Source: JBGOTP01 sp963717075
GTDB taxonomy: Bacteria > Acidobacteriota > Vicinamibacteria > Vicinamibacterales > CAVVIG01
Direction of reading: 5' to 3'
Assembly (NCBI GenBank): GCA_963717075.1
Contig: CAVQVI010000007.1
Coordinates: 744,001 to 808,000 of the forward strand
DNA: 64,000 nucleotides
Below are positions 15,173 through 26,684 of the stretch, piece by piece. Each line of letters begins with the position of its first letter. Positions within the stretch are counted from its first letter, which is position 1. The notes beneath the pieces are model-generated. The model made no database searches and had not been told where the DNA came from. It was given only the letters and a program-made list of their open reading frames with translations. The position numbers were made by a program, and so were the translations under genes.

Positions 15173-15871
15173 TCACCGAGCGGTTGCTGACAGATCGATG
15201 ATCTCCGCGCGTCGCCGAAGTCCTTCCACCCAGTCGTGGACGAGCCGCTCGCGCCGCTCTGTCGTCGCAGCCTCGAGGATGCGTGGGCGTGCCTGGTCGA
15301 ACGGCGTCAGGCTCCCATGCTCCGTGAAGCGTTGCGGATGCTCCCCATAGAAACGCTGAAGCTCATCGTCTGTCGGTGTTTGGACGGTGAAGCGCTGATC
15401 GAGATAGGCCACGATGCGCAGATCTTGTCGAAGCATTTCACGGAGATGCCGCTCATCGAAGCCCACACGGGCAAGAGCCGCCTCGAACGCCTGCGCGGTT
15501 GGAAACCTCGCCCGCGCGGTGACCACCTGCCGGTTGACGGCGTCGGCGTCTGGCTCCGGCGGGGCGTAACGTTCGACTTCGGCCAACATCAGCGCCCGGT
15601 CTATGAGGCGCGGGAGAATCTGGCGAATCTGGTCCGCCCCTTCTTCGAAGGCCATCAGATGGAGATCGATCACGGCATTCGCATCGCTCAACGTGATGAG
15701 ATTCCCTGCCACGACCGCCAGCACGCGATCGATGATCTCGGCCCCCGCACCACTCCCCGTCGCACCGGAAAGGAGAAGAAGGCTACACAGGGCGCACAGG
15801 ATTCGTCTGCCAATCTGCCATCTGCCATCTGCAGTCTGCGATGTCCTGCTCTCTGCCTTTTGGGCTTCCAT
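15173..15871 (-). CDS. SurA N-domain-like periplasmic chaperone
   Basis: A 232-residue protein with an uncleaved-looking N-terminal hydrophobic segment (ILCALCSLLLLSG) and then a SurA-type chaperone core (IIDRVLAVVAGNLITLSDA, later LRIVAYLDQRF and PTDDELQRFYGEHPQRFTE). No parvulin PPIase domain is present, and the protein is about half the length of E. coli SurA. It probably chaperones outer-membrane proteins in the periplasm. It directly follows the Omp85 gene (stop at 15889), which fits a joint role. The ATG at 15871 is used; a GTG at 15886 would add five residues. A heptad repeat tract lies inside the N-terminal codons. Confidence 0.75.
   Translation of the reverse strand: MEAQKAESRTSQTADGRWQIGRRILCALCSLLLLSGATGSGAGAEIIDRVLAVVAGNLITLSDANAVIDLHLMAFEEGADQIRQILPRLIDRALMLAEVERYAPPEPDADAVNRQVVTARARFPTAQAFEAALARVGFDERHLREMLRQDLRIVAYLDQRFTVQTPTDDELQRFYGEHPQRFTEHGSLTPFDQARPRILEAATTERRERLVHDWVEGLRRRAEIIDLSATAR
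15805..15840. repeat. ATCTGCC heptad repeat tract
   Basis: Five 7-base units in tandem with one spacer base: GTCTGCC, ATCTGCC, ATCTGCC, ATCTGCA, GTCTGCG. They fall at the start of the SurA-like coding frame on the minus strand, ahead of its hydrophobic segment. Similar 7-base periodic tracts with other unit sequences occur at three other gene junctions in this window. Confidence 0.7.
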
Positions 15872-15888
15872 GTCTCGGACTCCCACTC

Positions 15889-18822
15889 CTAGAACGCCTG
15901 TCCCAGACTGAAATGCAAAGCGTTCGCTGATTCGAGGCGACCGGGCACCACTTCGCTGCGTCTGGTCTTGTAGCCGATGTCCACGCGAATGGGTCCTACT
16001 GGCGACTTGTACCTGATGCCAAAACCCACGGTGCTTCGCAACTGGCTCAGATCGACGTCGCTGGTCCGCGCGAATACATTCCCGGCGTCGACGAAGCCAA
16101 CCACGCCGATACTGCCGCGGAGGGGCACGCGAAGCTCCGCGTTGAGAATCAGGACGGCGTTGCCGCCTTGCGCAAACCCATTCGAGTCGCGTGTGGCGGG
16201 AGTTCCCAGCTGATCGAGCGCGAAGCCTCGCACGGTGGTGTCACCGCCCGCAAAGAATCGCTCACTGGCCGGCAGATCGAGCGCGACCTCCATGACAGGT
16301 GATCCATCCGGGCCAGGCACCGGGTTGCCCTGCTCGTCTATCTGCACGACATTCCTTGGGAAACCATGAGCCATCCCAAGTCTGGCGCTCGTCGCCAGGA
16401 CGGTCCCGCGAGACCGCGGAAGCATGCGAAACGCCTGGGCGGTGAGATACGACTTGACGAATCCCACTTCCGACCCGATGCGCCGCGCGGCTAGCTGGCC
16501 GTTGGCGCTGAAGTAGCGTCCGGTCGTGGGATTCACCGCATCATCCTTCGTGCTCTGCACGCCGGAGGCCGAAAACGAGGAGATCAGGACCCGGGGAAAC
16601 AACCGGTCGATCAGCAGCTTGTCTTCCTCTGAAATCGCTCCCTCATCGAAGGTTTCCGTGCGCTGAATCTGGTAGTTACCGCTAAAGCTTAGATTCGGCG
16701 TCACGCGACGTCCGATCTCCGTACTGAACGCTCGCCTAGAGAAGTTGAAATTCGAACGACTCTGCTGCTCGATGGTGGCTGTCAAGAATGCGTCCGCCGC
16801 GGTTCCGAACAGCCGCGGCTCGCGAAAGGCCCCGAACACACGATACTCACTGAACTGAGTTCGCGTGTCTGTCGTCGACTGCGCAGGATCCGGCCTCAGG
16901 CTGATGCGCGCGAACAGGTTGATCGACCGGTTCTTGCCGAATAGGTTTCTCCGGCCGACCTCGAAGAACGCCCGCGGAGAGAACTCCAGACGTTCGACCG
17001 CGGCGCCGGTGGCAGCGTCTGTCCGAGCGCGCTGCAGCGCTTCGATACCGCCGCCATAGCCAATCGTCGTGACCGGGGATTCCTCGATCGCGACGACGAG
17101 ATCGCGGCGGGCCTCGTCACCGTGCGGCACCTGCGTGATGCGCACTCGCCGGAAGAGCCCAAGTTCGGCAAGCCGCCGCTGGCTCTCGACGACGGCCGCC
17201 AGACCGAGCGCGTCGCCAGCCTTCAACTGTACCTCGCGTTCAATGATTTCGGTCTTCGTGCGCACGTTGCCAAGAATGAGCACGTGATCGACGATGAGTT
17301 TGGGACCTTCACTCACGGTGAAGACGACCTGGGCCAGGCCGCCGTCGACACTGATCCCGGGGTTACTCGCAATGGTTGCGCTCTGATACCCACGGTTTGC
17401 GTACTGCAGCTGAATCGCGTCACGGTCGATGGCCATCTGTGTCAGGAAGAACGGCTTGCCAGGCTGCAGACCCAGTCCCCGCACCAGCTCGGCTTCGGGC
17501 ACGGACCCGTTGTCGCGCACGCGGACCGAGGCAACCACAGTGCGGACGCCCTCGCTGATGGCCAAACGCACGACAACCGGCACCTCGGCGCCGGCGACCG
17601 TCGGCACGTACTCGATCGAAGGCTCCACTCTGACGGCGGCGAGACCCTGACGGCGGTCGAAGTCCTCGATTGCTGAAACGTCGGCGTTGAGTTTCGTTTG
17701 CGCGAAGGGTTGACCTTTGCGAACGCCAAAGCTCGGTTCCAGCGCGGCCAGCGATTCCAGGTGGTTGCCCGAGATCGCGACCTCCGACACACGATACAGG
17801 CGACCACGCGCGACGGTGAACGTGATGACCAGCTCCCCGTTCACTTCGTCCCGCTTGTGGGGCGCTGCGGCATCGCGATATCCGAGACCTCGAAGGTATT
17901 CTTCGATGCGATTGCTGGAGTCTTCGAGCAGGTCCTCGTCCGCGGAGGCTTCCTCTGCAATCGGGACGAGCTCGGCATGCTTGTCCCGGGCAACCGGATC
18001 ACCCTTGAACACCACCCGCACACGCCGTCCCCGCGACACCGTCAAGGTCACGTGCGCCCTCCGATCGTCGTCATCGAAGCGCGTCGCGAGCGCCAACTTC
18101 GCTTCAACATAACCGTCCGCCCACTGGTCCTTCCGATACTGCTGAACACGCGCATCCAGCACGTCGCGTTCGTAGGACATTCCCGTTCTGAGACCCAATC
18201 GATTCAGAAACTCCGGCGTCGGCATCCCCGGGGCGCCGACGACATCGATCGTGTCAACGCGTGTACGGTCACCCGGTCGGATCGTGAACACCAGCGTGGC
18301 GCGATCGGGCGCATGCGCAATTTCGACGGTTGGTGTGACCGTCGCGCGAAGATAACCGCGCTGCCTGAGCTCGTCCTCAACGACTCTGGCCAGGTCGAAA
18401 CGGCGTCCCGCCGGAGGTGACGCGCCGTATCGCTCCACCACCGCTCGCCGCAGCCGGCCCTCGTCGATGCCCGGCTGAGCCGTCGTGCCGGCGAACAGGA
18501 TCTTCTCGATGGGATGGATTGGGACGAGGTCGTACGTCAGTCTGACGCCCCCGGGCGCACTGTCCGCCGCGACGCGGATGTCTTCATATCGGCCCAGAGA
18601 GAAGAGATGGGTGATGGTCTCCCGTACCGCCAGCATGGACAGCGGACTTCCTGGACGAGTTTCAATGAGCTCGACAACGCGGGGATCGTCCACCGAGCGC
18701 CCTTCGATCTCAACGCGCACGGACGCCACGGGCTTTCCAAGATAGTCGGCAATATCGGCGAGCACGGTTCCGGGCGCGGCGACCAGAAGCGCACCGGCCA
18801 GCCAGAAGGCCGCCGCGCGCAT
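15889..18822 (-). CDS. BamA/TamA-family (Omp85) outer membrane protein
   Basis: A 977-residue Omp85 protein that inserts or exports proteins at the outer membrane. A signal peptide is visible (WLAGALLVAAPGTVLA). The N-terminal half consists of repeated POTRA-like units (e.g. YLGKPVASVRVEIEGR, then several with V-x-I-x-G-N patterns such as EVAISGNHL and VDHVLILGNVRT). The C-terminal half is the beta barrel, with the conserved loop motif VRGF (DTTVRGFALDQLG) and a C-terminal Phe (LGQAF) as in beta-signals. It is longer than typical TamA (about 580) or BamA (about 800), so extra POTRA units are likely. The stop of tamB and its ATG share one base (TGATG), which points to a TamA-like role. Confidence 0.88.
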   Translation of the reverse strand: MRAAAFWLAGALLVAAPGTVLADIADYLGKPVASVRVEIEGRSVDDPRVVELIETRPGSPLSMLAVRETITHLFSLGRYEDIRVAADSAPGGVRLTYDLVPIHPIEKILFAGTTAQPGIDEGRLRRAVVERYGASPPAGRRFDLARVVEDELRQRGYLRATVTPTVEIAHAPDRATLVFTIRPGDRTRVDTIDVVGAPGMPTPEFLNRLGLRTGMSYERDVLDARVQQYRKDQWADGYVEAKLALATRFDDDDRRAHVTLTVSRGRRVRVVFKGDPVARDKHAELVPIAEEASADEDLLEDSSNRIEEYLRGLGYRDAAAPHKRDEVNGELVITFTVARGRLYRVSEVAISGNHLESLAALEPSFGVRKGQPFAQTKLNADVSAIEDFDRRQGLAAVRVEPSIEYVPTVAGAEVPVVVRLAISEGVRTVVASVRVRDNGSVPEAELVRGLGLQPGKPFFLTQMAIDRDAIQLQYANRGYQSATIASNPGISVDGGLAQVVFTVSEGPKLIVDHVLILGNVRTKTEIIEREVQLKAGDALGLAAVVESQRRLAELGLFRRVRITQVPHGDEARRDLVVAIEESPVTTIGYGGGIEALQRARTDAATGAAVERLEFSPRAFFEVGRRNLFGKNRSINLFARISLRPDPAQSTTDTRTQFSEYRVFGAFREPRLFGTAADAFLTATIEQQSRSNFNFSRRAFSTEIGRRVTPNLSFSGNYQIQRTETFDEGAISEEDKLLIDRLFPRVLISSFSASGVQSTKDDAVNPTTGRYFSANGQLAARRIGSEVGFVKSYLTAQAFRMLPRSRGTVLATSARLGMAHGFPRNVVQIDEQGNPVPGPDGSPVMEVALDLPASERFFAGGDTTVRGFALDQLGTPATRDSNGFAQGGNAVLILNAELRVPLRGSIGVVGFVDAGNVFARTSDVDLSQLRSTVGFGIRYKSPVGPIRVDIGYKTRRSEVVPGRLESANALHFSLGQAF

Positions 18823-21800
18823 CAGAAGATATGCCTCACGCGAACTTCAACACTGAACGATTGATCCTCATTGCGCGACAGGATCCAGGACAGGCGGTCG
18901 TTCTGGTCGTATTCGAGCAGCAGAATCTGGTCACTGATGGACGAGTTGAGGCTGCGGGAGAACGTCAGATAGACGCGATCGGACACGCGCTTGCCGATCG
19001 TGACACGAGCGGAAGGGTTCACGCGCGTCGAGGTGGACTGACTGTATGGGTCAATGAGGGACGGCGACACGCGGAAGGTATCGACGCCGAACGCCTGTTC
19101 GACGACGCGGCCGACCTCCGAGGAGATGGGGTTCGCCAGCATCTGCGTGGCACGTGTCGTGAGGATGTCCGTCTCCAGCTCGTTCGGATTGTGGAGCGCG
19201 CGAATTTCGGCCGCGGTGGTGTCGCGCCGGATGTCGCTGAAGAGCAACGCCAGCACCTCAGCCGCCGGAAGCGGCGGATCCGACTCGAGCGTTGGCTGCA
19301 GGCGCTCCATCGTGCCAGCGGCCCGAACGGTCACGCGATAGGTTTGGCCGGGCACGCGAACGCGCGTTTCGGCTTCGACATCGAAAAACGGATCGATACG
19401 GAGAAGATTCGTGAACTCAATGGCGCCCTTCGTGACCACATAGCGCCGTCCCTCGAAGGTCACCTGACCGCGATCGATATCCGCGCGCCCAAGCAACAGT
19501 GGACGATCGTAGGTGCCGCGCAACTGCAGATCCGCGCTGGCCCAGAGCCGCGCCAGATTGTTCTCGATCCGCAGCGTGCCGGGGACGAGTACCTCGACAT
19601 CGAGCGTCAATGGGATGGGCGGCGACGCCGTTCCACCCGCCCCAGCGACCCGACGGTCCCTGCCGAGGTTGAATACTCCGCCGGTGGGATCGATCCGCCG
19701 GCTCCAGATCGCATCCTTGACGGTTATCAGGCCACCCAGCATGGGCGCTTTGACGTTGCCCCGAATGGTCAGATCGGCGTCGACCGTCGATCGCACGCCT
19801 TCCGGATAGCGTAGATGCATGTCTTCGCCGCGCACGATGACATTGAGATCGCCAGGAAGATACCCCTTCAGCTCGATGTGGCCGCCGAACTGCACCCGGC
19901 CTTCCCCAAGCGTCGCCGTCACATCGTCGAGCCTGATGCCGCGAGAGTCGAAGTGAATCGTGCCGTTGATGGCGTCGAGCCCGTTGGGCAGCGAGAAGTG
20001 TCGCACGCGGCCGCCGATAATCGTGGCGCTGCCCGAGAATATCGGTTCGTACAGGGGACCGTTGACGGCGGCTGTGATCTCCGCCCTGCCAGAGCCGCGC
20101 ACATTGAAAAAGAATCCCTGGAGGATGCCCAGATTCGCCTCGCCAGCAGCCTGCAAAGCAATGCGTTGATCCTGGAGCCCGATCATGCCGCCTATCTTCA
20201 CGCGGGTATCGTCGCCCACGAGTTCCAGTTCTTGAACGCGCACGACCTGCTTGTCGAATGCCAGCCGAATGGGTCCGGCGTTGCGGATGGCGTAGTCGAA
20301 CAGCCGCATCTCCAGAGCGTCAACCGTACCGTCCACGAGCAAGTGATCGGCATCGGCCAGCTGACCGACGACGCGGATCGACCCACTCGCGACCGCTGTC
20401 GTGTACGGCAGCAATTGCGGGACGAAGAGGCGGACGTACGGATCCAGGGAACTGTCGTGAAAGCGAAGCGTCACCTCGGAGTCTGTGCGCGGCGTCAGTG
20501 CGATGCGTCCGGTCCCCGTGACGGCGAGCCGTGGCGACGCCACATCGACTTCTCCGCTCAACTCGTGCCCGCGGAGTGCGAGCGTCCCCGTCACCTGGCC
20601 CACAGGTTCCTCAGAGACTGCGAGATCGTTGATGCGGACCCTGACGTCGTAACTCGGCGCTTCGAACAATCCGCTGCCGCCCGCCGTGAACTCGAGAAGG
20701 CCTGATGGACGGACCTGCGGGTACGCAAAGACCGTGACCTGATCCATCGGAATGCTGCGCGCATCGACGTTGAAGGAGTAGGTCGAGTCCCAGCCGACGT
20801 AGGCTGCACCGGTCATCGTTCCGGAGCCCTTGGCAATCGTCACACCATCGAGCCTCACGCCCGCTCCATCGAATCGGAGCGCGGCCGTCCCCTGTTCGAA
20901 TGGCTCGTTGTAGGCGACACCGTGTTCGATCGTCATGGACCCGAAACCAAACGGATGTTCGTACGCGCCCGTCAGGTGGAATTCACCGGTGAGCGTGCCC
21001 GACACCGGGTAGTCGTCGATCTCGAACGCATGCCGCAGGCTGTCGAGATCGCGGCGCGTAACCCGAAACCGCGCATCCAGCTCCTCGCCCCCGTCGCGAC
21101 GCGGATAGCCGAGCGAAAAATGCCCGTCCGCACGAATTTCCGATCCGTCAAGGCTGACGCGCCCATCCTTCACGGTCACGTAGTTGTTCTCAACGACGAT
21201 CTCGGCGGACCCATCGCCCCAGATGGTGTCCCATGCGCGCATGTCTTCTCCAGAAAACACGCCTTCGATGCGAGGGCGGCGGAACGGTCCTCGCATCGAG
21301 CCGTCGAACTCCCCACGTCCGCCAAAGGACACTGGCCCGGTGGGCGACCCGAAGTCGGTGATGATGCCGGCCAGCACCAGCTGGCTCTCCTGCCAGTCGC
21401 TGCTGGACACATGAAACGTCAGCTGCGCATCCGACCCCCACGCGGTGGCCCCTCCGAAAGCGACGTGCGTGCGTTCGGTGGCGAAGCACCCGTCTTCGAG
21501 GTACACCCGATCGGGATCGAAGCGATACGACACGCCGCCACCGACGGGCACGTGCGCCGCGAGCGGCATTGGTGCAAAGGGTCCCCATTCATGCCGCGCG
21601 TGCTCCTGGTCCGCGGCTCGCGCTGCGGCGAGAGACTCCGTCATGAGCTCGACACCAGGCGGCGGCGTGAGTGCGATCTGCCCATCGCCATGTCGCGCAC
21701 CCGTCTCTCCGAGCGGCCACTCGAGCACGTTGCGGCCGGCCGCGTTCCCCGCGAAGCGCAGACCAGTCAGTTGCTGAAAGTCTGTGAATTCCGTGAGATC

Positions 21801-22916
21801 CACGTTGTTGTAGGACGCCTCGAACCGCGCGGTTGGTCGAACGCGACGGCCGAGCGGTTTGATCGAAAACGAGAAGGCGGCGTCGCCGCCAGAAAATCTG
21901 GAGCCGGCGTCCCGGACATCAAAGACCTGCTTGTTCCAATGGAGCGATCCGTACAGCGATGGGAAGCGGTAGTCGTACACGCCCGCCAGGTCGCTGGCAA
22001 AGCGTCCTGTGAGGTCATGTCCACCCTTGAACAGATGGAACACTCCCGTGAAGTCGGCTTCGCCCGTGAGCGGCCAGTCCTCCTTTGTGAAAAACAGCTC
22101 GCGCATCCGCTGGAACTGGACGTGCGACTTGACGTTGTACGTCTGCTCCGGCCAATGGGCCATGTCGAGATCGCCTGACGCCGCGCTTTTCGCCCCGTCG
22201 GTCTCGATCTCGATATGCGTCAGATGCAAGATATCGCCATCGATCACAAACCGGATGTTCAGGTTGGACCACATCGGCACATAGTTCTGAATGGCGATCG
22301 TTCCACCCGTGGAGACGACGCGGCCGTTGTACTTCGGGAGATTCCCGATGTGGAGGTCGATCTCCGGCGCCAGAACCGACCATGGGGTTTGGTGATCTTC
22401 GTACGTGAACCGCCCGCCCGATCCACGAAAGTCGCGTACGGTGGCCGTAAACGGCCTGGGACTATTTGGCCGCCCGTCGCCCCTCTTGAAACGCGGAAAG
22501 CTGTCGCCGTCAGACCACTTCTCGACGAGCATCTGCCAGCTGTCGAGCTGAACGGACGTGACGGTGATAGTGGGCTTGCGGGCGAGGGCCGGCCACCAGT
22601 CAATGGACACCTGCAGCCGCTCGGCGGTGAAGAACGGCCTGTCGGAGGGAACGCGCCCTTCAATCGTGAAGTCCTGGAGCTCGACGCGGCCAAGGAGCAG
22701 TCCGGACAGCACGTTGACCGTCATGCCCCCGATGTGGACGGGCCGTTGGACCTGAGCCGAAAGGTAGTGCTCCGCCGCCGGGCGCGCCACCGGCCCGATG
22801 TCGACGGTTAGCGAGCTGACAATTGCGGCAGCCACGATCGCAACCGCGATCATCAGGCCTCGACTCCCGTACCAAACCGCCTGGTGTCGACGAAGCCTCG
22901 AAAAGAACTGCACCAT
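18822..22916 (-). CDS. tamB: TamB-like translocation and assembly protein (DUF490)
   Basis: A 1364-residue AsmA/TamB-type protein, anchored by one N-terminal membrane helix (about residues 19-38) and otherwise a long beta-helical periplasmic groove. Family signs: repeated short beta strands with Gly/Asp turns, the C-terminal TamB domain with RVRVPGQTYRVTVRAAGTMERLQPTLESDPPL region and ALLFSDIRRD, then RVYLTFSRSLNSS near the end. TamB proteins work with an Omp85 partner and are also implicated in lipid transport across the envelope. The partner gene overlaps its stop, and the biotin carrier gene ends 9 bases upstream of its start. Confidence 0.9.
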   Translation of the reverse strand: MVQFFSRLRRHQAVWYGSRGLMIAVAIVAAAIVSSLTVDIGPVARPAAEHYLSAQVQRPVHIGGMTVNVLSGLLLGRVELQDFTIEGRVPSDRPFFTAERLQVSIDWWPALARKPTITVTSVQLDSWQMLVEKWSDGDSFPRFKRGDGRPNSPRPFTATVRDFRGSGGRFTYEDHQTPWSVLAPEIDLHIGNLPKYNGRVVSTGGTIAIQNYVPMWSNLNIRFVIDGDILHLTHIEIETDGAKSAASGDLDMAHWPEQTYNVKSHVQFQRMRELFFTKEDWPLTGEADFTGVFHLFKGGHDLTGRFASDLAGVYDYRFPSLYGSLHWNKQVFDVRDAGSRFSGGDAAFSFSIKPLGRRVRPTARFEASYNNVDLTEFTDFQQLTGLRFAGNAAGRNVLEWPLGETGARHGDGQIALTPPPGVELMTESLAAARAADQEHARHEWGPFAPMPLAAHVPVGGGVSYRFDPDRVYLEDGCFATERTHVAFGGATAWGSDAQLTFHVSSSDWQESQLVLAGIITDFGSPTGPVSFGGRGEFDGSMRGPFRRPRIEGVFSGEDMRAWDTIWGDGSAEIVVENNYVTVKDGRVSLDGSEIRADGHFSLGYPRRDGGEELDARFRVTRRDLDSLRHAFEIDDYPVSGTLTGEFHLTGAYEHPFGFGSMTIEHGVAYNEPFEQGTAALRFDGAGVRLDGVTIAKGSGTMTGAAYVGWDSTYSFNVDARSIPMDQVTVFAYPQVRPSGLLEFTAGGSGLFEAPSYDVRVRINDLAVSEEPVGQVTGTLALRGHELSGEVDVASPRLAVTGTGRIALTPRTDSEVTLRFHDSSLDPYVRLFVPQLLPYTTAVASGSIRVVGQLADADHLLVDGTVDALEMRLFDYAIRNAGPIRLAFDKQVVRVQELELVGDDTRVKIGGMIGLQDQRIALQAAGEANLGILQGFFFNVRGSGRAEITAAVNGPLYEPIFSGSATIIGGRVRHFSLPNGLDAINGTIHFDSRGIRLDDVTATLGEGRVQFGGHIELKGYLPGDLNVIVRGEDMHLRYPEGVRSTVDADLTIRGNVKAPMLGGLITVKDAIWSRRIDPTGGVFNLGRDRRVAGAGGTASPPIPLTLDVEVLVPGTLRIENNLARLWASADLQLRGTYDRPLLLGRADIDRGQVTFEGRRYVVTKGAIEFTNLLRIDPFFDVEAETRVRVPGQTYRVTVRAAGTMERLQPTLESDPPLPAAEVLALLFSDIRRDTTAAEIRALHNPNELETDILTTRATQMLANPISSEVGRVVEQAFGVDTFRVSPSLIDPYSQSTSTRVNPSARVTIGKRVSDRVYLTFSRSLNSSISDQILLLEYDQNDRLSWILSRNEDQSFSVEVRVRHIF

Positions 22917-22925
22917 TGATGCTGA

Positions 22926-23450
22926 CTACTCTGACGGCTCGGCGATGACGGCCAGCAGCCCGCCCGCCTCCACCGACTGCCCCTCCCGCACATGGATCTC
23001 GGTGACGCGGCCGGGGCGCGCGGCGCGAAGCTCATTCTCCATCTTCATCGCCTCGATGACGACAATCGGCTGCCGCGCGCTCACGTTCTCTCCCGGCTTG
23101 ACGAGGACGCGCACGACTTTTCCCGGCATCGGTGCCGCGATGCGCTGTGGGCCGTCGCCTGCGCGCCCGACGTCGCCCCGGCTCTTCGAACGGGCGCGGC
23201 CATTGAGCGAGAGCGACACCGACATTGCACCGACGCTGACGACGAGCTGTCCAAGCGCCCCCGGTACAATGGTGGCCTCATGGCTTGAGACCCCGACCCC
23301 TTCATCAATCAGCAGCGACAGCGACTGGCCGTCTACCGGTTCCGCGTCCACCTTCCACTGCCGGCCGTCGATGTCGACCACGAACCTGCCCTGCACCCGA
23401 TGAACGACCGCGCGCCGCACACGACCGTTGACGTCGATTTCGTACTGCAC
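22926..23450 (-). CDS. Biotin carboxyl carrier protein of an acyl-CoA carboxylase
   Basis: A 174-residue biotin acceptor. The GTG at 23450 is used as start because it follows the biotin carboxylase TAG by one base; the longer frame is arginine-rich and overlaps that gene. The last 75 residues are a biotinyl-lipoyl domain with the biotinylation site EAMKMENE (Lys in AMKM). The N-terminal part (YEIDVNGRVRRAVVHRVQGRFVVDIDG) is the beta-rich segment seen in bacterial acyl-CoA carboxylase carriers. It shuttles carboxybiotin between the upstream biotin carboxylase and the carboxyltransferase. Confidence 0.88.
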   Translation of the reverse strand: MQYEIDVNGRVRRAVVHRVQGRFVVDIDGRQWKVDAEPVDGQSLSLLIDEGVGVSSHEATIVPGALGQLVVSVGAMSVSLSLNGRARSKSRGDVGRAGDGPQRIAAPMPGKVVRVLVKPGENVSARQPIVVIEAMKMENELRAARPGRVTEIHVREGQSVEAGGLLAVIAEPSE

Positions 23451-23451
23451 G

Positions 23452-25005
<1,554 letters not shown>

Positions 25006-25105
25006 CTGTCGTTATTCTATCGGCTGACAGGCGGGCTGGCTCACTCATTGTACGGCGGGCCAGGGACTCAAGGCAAAGAATCGGTGACGCGTACGCGCCC
25101 TCCTG

Positions 25106-26656
25106 TCATAGGGGAATGTTGCCGTGCTTCTTCGGCGGGTTGTGATCGCGCTTGCCTTCCAGATTCCGGAGCGCAGTAATGAGTTTCCGGCGGGTCTCGC
25201 GCGGCCGGATGACCTCGTCCAGAAACCCCCGCGACGCCGCCGCATACGGATTCGCGAACTTCGCTCTGAATTCTTCGACCTTTTCGGCGCGCACTAAGAC
25301 CCGGTCGGCGGCGAGGTCCAGTTCACGCTTGTACAGAATGTTGACAGCTCCCTCCGGTCCCATCACCGCCAGTTCAGCGGTCGGCCATGCGTAGTTGAAA
25401 TCGGTCCGCAGGTGCTTGCTCGACATGACGCAGTAGGCGCCGCCGTAGGCCTTGCGCGTGATGACGGTCACCTTGGGCACGGTCGCCTCGGCGAACGCGT
25501 AGAGAAGCTTGGCACCGTGCCTGATGATGCCGCCGTACTCCTGCACCGTCCCCGGAAGAAAACCGGGCACGTCCTCGAACGTCACGATCGGGATATTGAA
25601 CGCGTCGCAGCAGCGCACGAACCGTGCGCCCTTCACCGATGCGTCGATGTCGAGAGTCCCCGCCAGCACGGCCGGTTGATTGGCCACGATGCCCGACCGA
25701 CCGGCCGTCGAGGCGCGCAAATCCCACGATCAGGTTCCCTGCATAGTGCTCGTGCACCTCGAGAAACTGACCATCGTCCGCGACCGCGTGGATGAGGTCG
25801 AGCATGTCGTACGGCTGGTTCGGCGAGGCGGGTACAAGTCGATCGAGTGAGGCGTCTTCGCGGTCCGGCGGGTCGCTGGTGCGGTTTCCTGGGCGCGTCT
25901 TCGAGATTGTTCGACGGAAGATATGACGAGGAGCTCGCGCACCAGCGCGAGACACTCGCGGTCGTCCTCCACAGCAAAATGGGCGACGCCGCTCGTCGCG
26001 TTGTGGGTCATCGCCCCGCCAAGTTCTTCCTTGCTGACCTCTTCGTGCGTCACGGTTTTGAGCACTTCGGGACCGGTGACGAACATGTAGCTCGTCTTCT
26101 TGACCATGAGCGTGAAGTCGGTGATCGCCGGGGAATACACCGCGCCGCCGGCGCATGGGCCCATGATCGCCGAGATCTGAGGCACGACACCTGACGCGAG
26201 CGTGTTCCTGCAGAAAGATGTCGGCGTACCCAGCCAGCGAGACGACGCCTTCCTGAATACGCGCTCCGCCCAGAATCGTTCAGCCCGACAATCGGCGAGC
26301 CGAGCCTCATGGCGAGATCCATGATCTTCACGATCTTTGCGGCGTTCGTTTCGGACAGCGATCCGCCGAAGACGGTGAAGTCCTGCGCGAAGGCAAACAC
26401 CTGCCGGCCGTCGACGAGGCCGTGGCCGGCCACCACGCCGTCGCCGGGAATCGTCTGGTCCTCCATGCCAAAGTCACGGCACCGGTGGATGACGAGCTTG
26501 TCGAGCTCTTCGAATGTCGCCGGGATCGAACAGCAACTCCATCCGCTCACGGGCAGTGAGCTTGCCCGCGGCGTGCTGACGCTCGAGCCGCGCGGGGCCC
26601 CCTCCGAGTTCCGCTCGTTGCTCGAGATCGTTGAGAATGTCCTCAGGATTCGTCAT
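25106..26656 (-). pseudogene. Acyl-CoA carboxylase carboxyltransferase (PccB/MmdA type), frameshifted
   Basis: Conserved carboxyltransferase blocks appear in six changing frames: KLTARERMELLFDPG, then FEELDKLVIHRCRDFGM, FAQDFTVFGGSLSE and GLNDSG, then MPQISAIMGPCAGGAVYSPA, then SYLPSNNLEDAPRKP, then VKGARFVRCCDAFNIP and the usual family ending KKHGNIPL. Removing one base at each of six places (about 25693, 25881, 25927, 26207, 26270 and 26518) gives one uninterrupted frame of 514 residues, the normal length for the family. Every lesion is a single-base insertion and the amino-acid reading is otherwise conserved, so a sequencing or assembly error is more likely than true decay. The gene opens the acyl-CoA carboxylase operon (ATG at 26656). 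Confidence 0.85.
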
Positions 26657-26684
26657 GAAGGTACTAGAGCGCTGATGCTGCAAG

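Noticed and set aside
20922..22178. A 418-codon plus-strand frame within tamB
   Set aside because: Antisense to tamB, with no domain.
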